Of a stretch of DNA of 64,000 bases, positions 1 to 10,866 are shown piece by piece. The first letter of the stretch is position 1. Each line of letters begins with the position of its first letter. This DNA comes from Dysidea avara (taxonomy: Eukaryota > Porifera > Demospongiae > Dictyoceratida > Dysideidae), in the NCBI RefSeq assembly GCF_963678975.1, contig NC_089274.1, positions 7,465,643 through 7,529,642 on the forward strand, given 5' to 3'. Under the pieces are notes generated by a model. It worked only from the letters and a program-made list of their open reading frames with translations, did no database searches and was not told the DNA's origin. A program made the translations under genes and the position numbers.

Positions 1-3000
1 GTAAACTTTGCAACGTCCGAATGTAAGTCAATGTGGCATGCGCCCTGGCACTAGGCTACATACAGTATAGAGAATGGAAACGGGGAAGGGGAGCAATGTT
101 TGCATACAGTACAGAGGTTTTGAGGTAGTCTCGCGTAGCCAGACTCACTCTTCGTGCGGCGCTTATCGATTGATAATTATAAGCGCCTAGCTACGAGAGG
201 GTCTGGTATAGTTCGAATAGCAAAGTTGTTCTGACACTCTGAGCTTTTTCAGGGTGATAATGAAACACCTGGTTAACTTTCATCACGCCACGTCATTTTG
301 CGGGTTATTAACAAATTCCTTTCTCTGTTGACAAGTCCACAATATGACGTGGTGTGATGAAAGTTAACCAGGTGTTTCATTATCACCCTGAAAAAGCTCA
401 GGGTGTCAGAACAACTTTGCTATTCGAACTATACCCAGCTAGGCGCTTATAATTATCAATCGATAAGCTCCGCGCGAAGAGTGGGTCTGGCTACGCGAGA
501 CTAGTTTTGAGGTTGCATGCTTGATACACGACTATGTCACACATGTGCAGTAACTATAGCCAATATAAGCTGAATTTGCACAAGTGTAATACTATCGTGC
601 CACCGATCTCAAAGCCTCTCTATAAGTTACGCAAAATCGATCGAGTTACTCTAATAGAGCGTTCAACTACTCCAATGGAACAGTGACATGAAGCTATACA
701 TACCTGGCTTAGATGTAGAAATCTGATATCTTAGAGCTCTAAAATATCTTTTTTTAAGTAAAATATTTAAATGAAAACAGTACATTATACATAATAAACA
801 AATACAAGTGAACTTAAATACAAACCTCAGTGACCTGCACAGCAATCGGTGCCTCAGCAACAGGACAGCGCAAACTGGACCTGGCACCACGAATGCACAT
901 GATTGCAGATCTCAACAAGAAGAAGTTTAATTTACATCTCAACCATCCCATCACTACTCCATAAGAAAGACTGTGCTTAGTACTCAAAAGGTTGGCTAAT
1001 CTCTTATAAAACTGAGTGGCAGCATCACCCATTCCACCGTAGTGGTGAAATTAAAGAAGTAAATGAGGAATTATCTACTTCTTGAACCCGATGTTGGTGT
1101 TCACATCTCTTTTCCTTATCATGATGTCAGTATGCAGAATGTAGGGGGTGCACTAGCGTTAAAAATTCTGACATCAAAGTATGACCTCTCAAATCATCCT
1201 TCCCAAAAACCATTAGCTGCAATGCGTTATCATGATAAACCATTAGCTGCAACCGTGATGATAATGCCTTGCGTTATCATCATGGTTAGTTGTTTTGTAC
1301 ACCAGAAAGAGGCTGAAGGTGGGGTTCAATGACAACAGTGTTACACACCTCAGAAAGTAAGTTGGCAGTTAGATTGCGCACTTCATTATGTCTCAAAGAA
1401 GAAAACCTGCCCTTTGGACAAGACAGAGCATGTTCTATGGTAAAAGAGTGACCACAGGTACAGGAAGTAGGGAAGGCAGATGGTAGCCAATGATAGTGAA
1501 GCACAATTGCATCACAAAAAGCAGTTTTATGAAGAACAAAATTATGTGACTTCAATAGAAGACAAGAAAGCCAATTGGATGCACCCTTCTCCTGAGCCTA
1601 CTTGACTGAGGAACACATGTTAGGAGGAAGTTCAAACAAATGATTGGCTAATTGAAGTTGCTCTTGCAGGCTCTAAAATATCTGGGGCATGCCCCAAATC
1701 CCATCTGTTGATGGCTTCAAACTCGCACTACCTTGTAATAATATATGTACACGTAAGCTACGTTGCCATAATTGGCTCCCTCCGGCATACTTTGGCCTGC
1801 TCCACTCTCCCTGTGCCCTGCATGCTGTGTAATGTAATAACTATGGTCTCAGCCTGTGCTAGGGTAGAATTATAACTTGAAACCCATTTTTCTTTTTGGT
1901 GGAGGCTCAAGTATAGATCAGTCACATAAGATTTAGTTATAGAAACTAAACAAAATGTGTTAAGCTATTGACATTCATTGTATTTTGTTATTTACCATCT
2001 TCAGGATAAGTAGCTAAACTTTTGTTTACATGTGCATATTACTAATGTTTACTGAGGTGTTTACTGCTTAGCAGTGATGGGACAGTTACTTTTTAAAAGT
2101 AACTAGTTACATTTTGAAAGTAACTAGTTACATATTACTTGCAACTGAACTATTTAGTTACAGTTACATGTTACCCAAAAATAAAGTAACTATAATAATA
2201 TATTTAATAGTTATACCATGGCCACAAGGGATTTGCCTGATATATATGCCCAGGCCTGAGGGCGCAGGCATATATATCAGGCAAGTCCCGAGTGGCCATG
2301 GTATAAGTAATATATACCACTCTGGTATGTTCACCTAATAGGCGAAAGAAGACAAAACTGCATTCACCACATTACTTTTATACAGAGGTTTGTAAGCATC
2401 GATTGTGGGTTTAAATTTTGGGCACAAAAAGAAATGATTGTGGGTTTCACTGGTTGTAGTGATACTATTTTAAACCAAATAACCACTTTGTGGATGAATA
2501 AAGTAACCTAAGGTGCTAAAATAAACACTTAGATATATAGGTTGGGCCTGGAATATTTGAGACATCTTTTCATGCAGTTGAAATGTACTCTGTAGAAAAA
2601 CAATTCCCACATTGCAAAAATGATTATTTAGTGATGCTTAGTAGCTGAACTATGCAATGCTGACTCACTCAATTCTTTTTGCTTCACAACAATGCCCCTA
2701 ACTAAACCAACATGTTAAACTCAAATCCACTATGCAAAACTTGCAGCTCTATATAAATAATCAAAGGGAACTGATGCTTTGTAGCTGCCTCAATATCAAA
2801 GGCAGTTGTGGTCAGGGCTATATCATGATATCGCCCTAACCACAGGGCAATATCTAGATATCGCCCTGTGGTCAGGGCAATATATGATGTATAACCGGTT
2901 TTCTTTGATCTGAGGTGTCAAAGTGGTATATTATATAGTTATACAACGGCCACGAGTGCTCTGCCTGATATAAATGCACGAGCCTGAGGGCCGTTAGGCC

Positions 3001-6000
3001 CAAAGGTAAGTGCGTTTATACAGGCAGAGCACGAGTGCACGTTGTATAACTGTTATGTACCACTCACCTAATAGGTGGGGAGAGTCTCACAAGACAGCTG
3101 TAACACTTATAAAGGCCAGGTTTCTAACATCGATTGTGGGTAACCAAGCCGGACGTTGCGATGACGTTCCCCCTGCAGTACTGCAGCCACCTGAGATATT
3201 GAAAGCTAGTACGCTATGGGTTATATCACTAACCTACATTTGCTGTTCGACTCTCATCATGTAGTGCTCAGCATGCCAGCGTGCCATATAGACTAAGCAC
3301 CAGACTAATCACCATAGTGATTCTCTCGAGCGAAAAAAAGCAGCTAAATAGACGGTTTAAATAAACAAAACCTAACTACTAAACAATACTAGTCTAATTC
3401 TTACTATTTACACTGGCTAAACTCGAATCTGGTGGCATGACAAAACTGGTTCCCACAATCGAACATAAAGGTTAGTATTATTTAGAATATATTTGTTTTA
3501 TTGAGTCATTGTCAAAGTGGACTACAGTTTAATCTGGGCTAAGATGGCACCAGACTAGTAAGGTGTATAAGTACGTTTATATATGTAGACTAGAGTTGTG
3601 GCCACCCGCATTGGCTTTTTCAATCGCCATTGGCTGCTTGAAAACATTATACATATTGGTGACGTTATGGCCCACAATCGACCTTTACATGTCAGGCTAT
3701 AAAAGAATTCGAGTGATCTGTGAAGTGTCTTTCCACCTATTAGGTGAGGTGTCGTAGTGGTCTTCGCCACCGGCACTTGTGCTATGCTGCACAAAACCGC
3801 AGCCAGTGCAATATCTGTATATTGCACTGCGGTCGGTGCATTATAACTTATAATGCACTCGTTGTGGTCTACAAAACCGCAACCAGTGTGTTATAATGCA
3901 CTCGCTGCGGTCTGCAGCAGTGCAATATACAAATTATGGCACTGGCGGTGCCTTTGAACTGCCCATGCAGAGTGGTACATTACATATTATATTACTTTGT
4001 GTCCACAGCCTTAAGCTGTCACGTGTGAAACTACCACCTTATCATGTAACATGATTACGTTGTTGGGCAATGTACAAATCTTGGTTATAAGTAAGAAGCT
4101 GGTGAATAAGTTTCATTCAGTAGGCTTCATTACTTCATTGTGGCTAGGCGTTACTCAGTGAATTACTAATGAGGTTAGTAACTTCGTTACTTGTAGTAAT
4201 AACATTACATAATATTAGACTCGTTACAGTAACTAGATAACGCGTTACATTTGTAAGTAAAGTAACTTGAGTTATAATACCTGTTTTTATAGTGTATTTT
4301 GTTATATTACTTGGTTACCACAAAAGTGATAATATTATGTAATTACTCCCAACACTGCTGCTTAGCTATATATTTTTCTGTCTACAACTATATGTTCCTA
4401 AATTTTGCTTCAGTCAGTGTATAAGTATTGCTGGTCTCCTGCTAAGTCCCTGCAATGACTGAAGAATCATACTAAGACACCATACACCAATGGATTGACT
4501 GAGTTGGTTTATTTATTAATTCTATAGACTCATATGTAGTAGCTAGTCTATTTTTTGATCCTATAAAATGGTTTCGAGTGACATCACAGGGTGCACATGC
4601 ATACAGCATTAAACTGAAACATGTGGCATATGGCATTTGCATACAGGTGGAGTGTGTATTTCATTATTCCGCTACTATAGCATATTAGAATGTCTGCCAA
4701 TAATGATTGTTTCACTGTGGTGAATTTACTGTCCCTGTTTCTGTTATGGTAGGTCAACATATTTGTATTGTGGTATTGGGCTATTTAGTGCGAAAACTCT
4801 TTATGGAAAGTATTTCAAACAGACTTGTGCAGCGCTGCATGCACATGTACCCCTCAGGTGTAAAGCTGGGCTCAAACAAAGTGTGGCCTTTGATGTGTAG
4901 TTTCACCATAATTATATATAGGTACTATAATTCATATAATTTTTATGTACGCCGTAATAGAAAGCTACATAATGTTCTATACTCTATACTATGCAATAAA
5001 ATTATATTGTGTTATTGTGTATAACTATACGTCATTTATAGGGAGTTGCACATCAATGAGAAGATGTTGGATGTTTCCCTTGATCCACTTAGTGTGTTGT
5101 GTGTGTCCTTCAATACAAGAGATGGTGAAATGGAACAACAATTTCACTGCAAACAACAAAACATCCTACTACTAAAAGAAGATACAGGTCAGGACTACCA
5201 GAACCCAGAAATGTTTCAACAATTAGAAACTTGTGAGGAAAGTGAAGAAGGAAGAAAAGACAATGGTGATGCTGCAAACTTTGTAGGTTTTTCCAACAGT
5301 AATAAACAAGAGACTTGTCAACAAAATTGTCAACATAGTCGAAAAGAAGGAGCAGAACAACAACAGCAACGACAAATGCAACCTGTAACACGTACACATT
5401 CACAATCACCCAAGAAGTTGACATTCAAAGAAAAACCCAGCATAAAAATCATTACACAATGTTTCTTAGCTACTATGAATCTAGTTGACACCCTAGATGA
5501 TGATAATGATGATAATGATCATGTAAGTTTGCAGTTTTGTCATATGTGGCCATGAGTAATAGGAAAGCTACTATGCATGTAGTCTGAGTATGGTTAAACA
5601 TATATCCCGATTCTCTTGTTTTAGTTGTCACACACTGAATGTGCTGGGAGTTAGAGCACAAATGAGAGCTAGAGATATAGCTAAACTAGGAGCTTGAGAT
5701 AGTGTGTTTAAGGTTCCACTTATATATAGTTTAAGAATTTCAGTGACCTGAGATAAATGGGAGCTTCAGACCACATGTATGTGATTCACATTTAGCATCA
5801 TAAAATTTTCATCTTGTGCACATAAATACATTGTTCCAGGGTGTTACTGAGATTACTGCAGACAATGAGGACTCAAGTAGTAGTTCTGAGGATTATAGTA
5901 AGACCAGTGATGATGATGATCAAGAGAAGAACACTTCTAATCAACCTAAACCAATCCTGGTATACCACAGTAGCAACCATGATGGAGGAGAAACTATTAA

Positions 6001-8916
6001 TCTTATGTTTCCTCAAAAATGTGTAGAGAAAGCTTCATTTGAATTGGATGATGACGATTTCAGAGCTTTAACTAAGGAAAACACCTTGAGGAATCGTGTG
6101 AATGTGACTTCTTCATTGAGAAACTTAATTGTAAGAGTTTTGAGTACAATGTTGGTAATAAACAAGCGTATTGTGTTTCAAACTCGCAGGCCATATAATA
6201 GTCTTAGTCTGCCTGCATGATGACAAAGTGTTTAGCTAGTATACTCACTGATGGGGTACACACAGATGTACACATAAATACACATCATGCACTAACCAAT
6301 CACACTATACCAACTTTGATGCTTTACTTTTTAGAGCCATGATACCAGTCAGTTAACAGATTGTGGAGAGTTAAAGGTGTCACTACAGTTCAACATTACC
6401 AATTACAAAAAACAGATGGGAGATCTTGTGGTCACTATTATTGGTGGTCATAATCTACTGCAAACTGAATTGACCTGTAACCCTGTAGTGAAATGGTGAG
6501 TAGTTTACTGACTATTATTGTGAGTAGTTTATGACTAGAGTAATGAGTAATACAATTCATGATTAATATTCCTTATCTTCCTGCTGTAGTCATCTTCTAC
6601 CAGACTACAAAAAGAAGTTCAAGACCAAAGTGTTGAAGGATAGTAATGATCCAGAATGGAATGAACAATTTGTGTTTGATCACCTAAAGTTGGAAGACCT
6701 TCGTAAAAGTAGAGTGATTGAGTTGACAGTGTGGAATTCAACAAACACCAAACACTATGATTTCATTGGTGGTCTAAGGTTGGGACCACCTCCCAATCAC
6801 AAAAAGCAGTTAAGTTACATGGATAGTTCAGGAAATGAGTTATCACATTGGATGAGTGTTGTCAACACCCCCGGTCAATGTGTGGAACAATTACACATAC
6901 TGAGATGCAGCATGGATCCACTACCCATGGGAGTGACATCACAACAGGAAGTGACAGAACAAAACTCCTTCAAGACTGTTATTAAGACTCCTCCTAGTGG
7001 TGGATCTGATTCTGATAACACCAGTATGGTGGTGTACAGCAGCAGACAACTGGTAAGTTGTCATTCTATATAATATATCATTACTACATGTGCAGCAAAT
7101 CACAACTGTAGTACCTGCCTAGGCACTAATCAAAACAAATGTACCAGAGTATGCATGCTACAAATGTGCAGCAATCATACCACCAAAACTTTGACTACTG
7201 ACAAGTTTGATACATCAAAGTTAGACTTGTGTACTGGATTTTCTTGAATTGCGTATCAGAGGTTGTGAAATTAAAAAAAAAAGCTTTTAGATTTCAGGTT
7301 ATTATTATAATTTTCCAAGGGTAGAGCATATACACATATGGAATTGCTACCCTTCAGATCATTTCCTGTGACAGTAGCTGCCTGTACAGTTTACTAACAA
7401 ATAAGATAGAAATTTTGAGGAGTTTATTAACATTATGAGTGTTTACGGCTCATGCTGGAGTGGAATGTGGTTGGGTGAGCAACAGATGGACTTAAGTGGA
7501 TAGAGATGACTAATTACAGGCTCCTTAATGGCTGGAAAGCAGTAGAATCAACATAGAAAAGGTTCACCCAGTTGTTCAAGGCCATCCACTTGTGTACCAC
7601 TGTTTCCTGAGGTCCTTACCAGGCCAATACAATACCCAAGATAGGTGGCCCCCAAAAACCAGCTACTGCAGTCTCATGTAGTTTGAGAGGAATTCTAAGG
7701 GTTAGCTTCTAGGAAGCCCACTGGTAGCATTAGTTGGATTACTCCTGCCATGCAATTTGAAATGGCTTCATAAAATGTCAGGTCATAAAGTAAACGTTTA
7801 ATGGTATAATATTCTAATAGATCACACAACAATCAGTTCATGTTCAATTACACCATGTACGCCTGTATAACTGATACACACCTACCAACGCATCGTTAGT
7901 GGTGTTTGTATTATGTACTATATATTGTACTGTTGTTACAGGTTGATACACCAGTACACACTGGAGAATTGAGAGTGATGTTACAATTTGTACCTGAAAT
8001 AGCTGACAAGTCAGGGAAGCTCAAAGTTTGGATCAGGCAGGCTAGCAGGTTAAAGACACATTATGATAATGGATCATTTGTAGTCTGGTTAGTAATAATT
8101 GTTTGCTCCCATGTTATGATAGTAGTCTATAACTAGAATTGAAGTATTCATTCTTTCATTATGTTGTGACTTGTATATATTATAATCAGGGGACATATCG
8201 GCCAGGGAAGGGCTATACCCAGGTATAAGTGATCAGGGAGAAAAGCTGTACACTCAATTACAGTTACAATATTAAAATGTAGTCAGTGATCGGTATATAA
8301 TATATTTTTAATGTGCCAATTTTTAAGATAGACACAGTTTGCAATTTGTACAGTACCACACATGCACGTATGCCACCACTCAAAGAACTATAGCTATTGA
8401 AGTGGAAAAGGAAATATTTTCCCCATGTATATGTGGGATCCATCATTGCATGAGTACCTGGAAAGGATTTCACAAAGTAAACACACAAAATATTCCCCTT
8501 AAAAGTAGCTAGCTATATCCTGCATCACCATGTGCATGTACAATCATATTATGTATTGTTCTCTTTACAGCACTCTACTGCCTAAGGGAAAACACCAGAA
8601 GTTAAAGTCACCATTAGTTATTCATAATGATGAGAACTCACTTTACAATGCCAAGTTCCAGTTTGACAAAGTGACGGAAGTGGAGTTATCATATGATAGA
8701 GTGCTGGAGATCTCTGTATGGGAACCACATCATAACACTAATGAATTTGTAGGTGGCATTAGACTTGGACCCAAACCACATGCTGGTAATAAGAATAAGT
8801 GGATGGATAGTGTTGGGAGTGAAGTTAGCCAATGGGAGATGATGATGACTCGTCCCAAAGAATGGATTGATGAATGGCATCCACTACGATTATTGAATAA
8901 ACCGCAAAAAGTTTAA
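1..8916 (+). CDS. Synaptotagmin-like (SYTL/Slp-type) protein, copy A, 5'-partial
   Basis: This is the upstream tandem copy of the SYTL-like gene. Exons by splice site and phase: 1-22 (tail of the zinc-finger exon, donor GTAAGT), 5042-5522, 5840-6130, 6335-6495, 6590-7052, 7942-8087, 8571-8916. All junctions are GT-AG and keep one frame to the TAA. The encoded part is an acidic, Gln-rich linker (exons 3-4), a first C2 domain (exons 5-6) and a second C2 domain (exons 7-8). C2 signatures include DPEWNEQFVF, FIGGLRLG and FVGGIRLGPK. Both C2 domains end in the Slp C2B-like pattern W/YMDS...W...W or V...LR. Slp proteins link Rab GTPases to membranes during vesicle docking. Loop aspartates for calcium are mostly missing, so calcium-independent lipid binding is inferred. 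Exon 1 and most of exon 2 must lie left of the window. Intron 2 is about 5 kb because three transposons sit in it. No frame lesion was found. Confidence 0.82.
111..625. mobile_element. Outer foldback MITE hosting the MULE-type MITE
   Basis: The host sequence begins AGAGGTTTTGAGGT and ends with the near-complement ATCTCAAAGCCTCT. Two related units occur in block B at about 31066-31230 and 31231-31360 (AGAGGTTTTGAGGTTGC...). The boundaries are approximate. Confidence 0.5.
126..503. mobile_element. MULE-type MITE, 378 bp, long terminal inverted repeats
   Basis: Ends TAGTCTCGCGTAGCCAGAC in inverted orientation, with arms extending inward past GGCGCTTAT and a second internal inverted pair (CACCTGGTTAACTTTCATCA, 270 region and 357 region). 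It is flanked by a 9-bp direct repeat GTTTTGAGG (117-125 and 504-512). Block B has the same flank uninterrupted (near 31237-31250), giving the empty site. A 9-bp duplication with long arms suits Mutator-like elements. It has no coding capacity. Confidence 0.88.
750..1669 (-). mobile_element. 5'-truncated non-LTR retrotransposon (LINE 3' end), antisense
   Basis: A 920-bp insertion flanked by the 14-bp direct repeat GCTCTAAAATATCT (736-749 and 1670-1683). Block B has the site once (31430-31443). The left edge is a T-run, which is the poly(A) end of a minus-strand element. Minus-strand reading recovers two pieces of a LINE C-terminal region: 1286-1555 (CTCGHSFTIEHALSCPKG, RHNEVRNLTANLL) and 814-1032 (AATQFYKRLANLLSTK, GWLRCKLNFFLLRSAIMC). 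The segment between them is frame-disrupted. It is a dead, target-primed insertion. Confidence 0.87.
2211..2306. repeat. Foldback hairpin inside hAT element
   Basis: Arms TTATACCATGGCCACAAGGG / TGGCCATGGTATAA and GCCTGATATATATGCC / GGCATATATATCAGGC around a short GC-rich loop (CCTGAGGGCG). Confidence 0.8.
2806..2895. repeat. Nested short palindromes
   Basis: Repeats of GATATCGCCCTGTGGTCAGG and its complement alternate three times within 90 bases, giving overlapping hairpins. Confidence 0.7.
2938..3050. repeat. Foldback hairpin, same family as 2211-2306
   Basis: Outer arms GTTATACAAC / GTTGTATAAC, inner GTGCTCTGCCTG / CAGGCAGAGCAC, with a CCTGAGGGCC loop core. Confidence 0.78.
3059..3960. 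repeat. Inverted CACCTAATAGGTGG unit and GCAGTGCAATAT hairpin cluster
   Basis: CACCTAATAGGTGG at 3065-3078 is mirrored at 3734-3747, with the pair ATCGATTGTGGG / CCCACAATCGA inside, suggesting a small nested element. At 3790-3960 GCAGTGCAATAT-type words repeat in both orientations and would fold into several hairpins. Confidence 0.6.
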
Positions 8917-9264
8917 AATTTATAAAATACTTTTTATATGCGTACAAGATATAAATACAACATTACTCTGCCATAATTTATTTTCTAAATTGTACTTATG
9001 TATGTGTATATGTCTGCATGTTGTCACATTGTGCTACAGAAACAGATTAAAAAGTGTTTTAGTAAATTTGTAAGGTGTTATTTAGGACTGAACAATTATA
9101 ATATATTTTTATTTGAATACCAAGATACACGGTATGTAATGTGACCCAAGAAACTGGCACGCCCGCCACACTGTGCACATATTGATATATAGAAAGAAAG
9201 AAATGTGATGTTCACACATATGTAGCTCCATGATCTCCTAATATATTTGCTGTATATAGACTAG

Positions 9265-10288
9265 AGATGGACCGATACCACTTTTTACCGATATTTCTGA
9301 TAAGAGTATTTGTACTGAAATTATTTGTCGATACCGATACCGATACTATACATTGTAGCCTAGACAAGTTTATTATAGAAATTTCATTGTTGTGATACAT
9401 AGCTAGCTATTAAAATATCACAATAATTGATTGATCTCATGATCAGTTCAATCAAGTTTAAAATATTCATTGTATAACAGCTAAACATGATAAATATCTT
9501 GGTAGATTACTAATTTCTTGATTCGAGGTAGTTTTCTTGTAAGCTTATTGATAAGGCAATTAATTGCGTGGGCGGACGATAATTGTACAATGTTTGTTAC
9601 AGCTTTTCAACCAAACCTTTTCATGAAATAGCAAGCCAAGTAGTCATAAATTTATTTCTTGAGGAACAACTGCACTACCGTTTAATTACAAAGGATTCAC
9701 GTGTTCTAATATATTAGAATACACACGGAGCAATTACAGCAATACTTGGAAAAGAGTAACAAAGGCTTTGTTTCGCTACTTTGTTAGCTCAACTAAGTTA
9801 CTGATTAGCTCAACTAAGTTATTAGCTACTGGAAACTTAGCTTAGAGGTGGTTAAATAAAAATGGTGAGTGTCTACTGTGGTAGCTATTTGAAGTTAGTT
9901 ATGATGTATAAAATGGTGCATAGACAAGTTCACATCGATAATGGAACCCAACAGCAAGCCAAACACGAGGTCACGATCAACGATTTTTGCAGCCACACTC
10001 CAGAATTGATTCTTACCTTTACTCTTATTACCCCTCTACAATTAAATTATGGAATAACCTATCTAGTAGTACTGTGGAATCACCTACCTTAAGCACATTT
10101 AAACAATGTATTAATTATAGCTAAGTACAACCACTACAATTTATTCTTAATTTAATCTGTTGTACTATATATACTCCATATGGAGGTTTCTGTACAGTAA
10201 ACAAATAATAATAAGTATTACTGATACCACTGGTATCGGCATCGATACCGATACTGGAATCGGTATCGGTCCACCTTTAATAATTATA
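9265..10288. mobile_element. TIR element private to block A (GGACCGATACC ends)
   Basis: Left end TAGAGATGGACCGATACC. The right end, read inward, is TAAAGGTGGACCGATACCG. Both ends carry iterated CGATACCGATA words. Block B is unrelated between about 40801 and 41855, then alignment resumes at CACTGAGTTTTATACT in both. The TAGAG start fits hAT termini, but I cannot find a clean 8-bp flanking duplication. Confidence 0.55.
9850..10115 (+). mobile_element. LINE 3'-end remnant
   Basis: Translates with shifts into a LINE C-terminal pattern: MMYKMVHRQVHI, then SRIDSYLYSYYPSTIKLWNN followed by LSSSTVESPTLSTFKQ. It ends before an AATAATAATAAG tail near 10205. Frame breaks make it inactive. Confidence 0.6.
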
Positions 10289-10378
10289 ATCACTGAGTTT
10301 TATACTTGCGAAAACCACATATGCTCAATTGAGATACTCCAATAGTGCAGTCACCCCGTTAGAAAAACATTCAGTAAG

Positions 10379-10866
10379 TAGCAAGCCATCCTGTAGAGAG
10401 TTAAGCTATAAACATGTCGTCCTGTAGAGAGTTCAGCTACAAAATGTCACCTTGTAGAGAGTTCAACTACATTACCATGTAGAGAGTTCAGCTTTAAACA
10501 AACCACCCTGTAGAGAGTTCAAATACATGACAAGTTAACCTAGAGAGCTCAGGCCATGCTATAGAGAGTTCAGCCATAACATGTCACCATGTAGACAGTT
10601 CAGCTACAAAAATTCACCATGTCAAATTACAAGTCATGGATCACCTCATTGAGAGATCAGCTACAATCAACAAACAAGTCACCCTGTAGAGAGATCAGTT
10701 ATGTATATATAATCAAGTCACCATGTAGAGAGTTCAGCTACAATCAAGTCACCATGTAGAGAGTTCAGCTACGATCAAGTCACTATGTACCAAGTTTAGC
10801 CACAAATAAGCCCCCTGTAAAGAGTTCAGCTACATTACAAGTCACCCTGTAGAGAGTTGAAAAACA
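10379..10866 (+). repeat. Minisatellite, about 27-30 bp unit
   Basis: About 16 imperfect tandem units on the theme CACCCTGTAGAGAGTTCAGC followed by TACAAtcAAGT. Most variation is in the spacer. Block B has the same array with fewer units (41938-42345). Confidence 0.88.

Larger units (their letters stand above)
2072..4357. mobile_element. hAT-superfamily element, 2286 bp, in intron 2 of copy A
   Basis: Starts CAGTGATGGGACAGTTAC and ends TAATTACTCCCAACACTG, with subterminal runs of GTTACTTT / AAGTAACTAGTTAC. It is flanked by the 8-bp direct repeat CTGCTTAG (2064-2071 and 4358-4365), and block B carries the single empty site (about 31798-31805). An 8-bp duplication and a CAGTG terminus fit the hAT superfamily. 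No transposase was recognised; the interior is largely other foldback sequences, so it is non-autonomous. Confidence 0.88.

Noticed and set aside
10379-10866. Possible CRISPR-like array (repeat with variable spacers)
   Set aside because: Units are imperfect, spacers are short and similar to one another, and the host is an animal genome, so it is a minisatellite.
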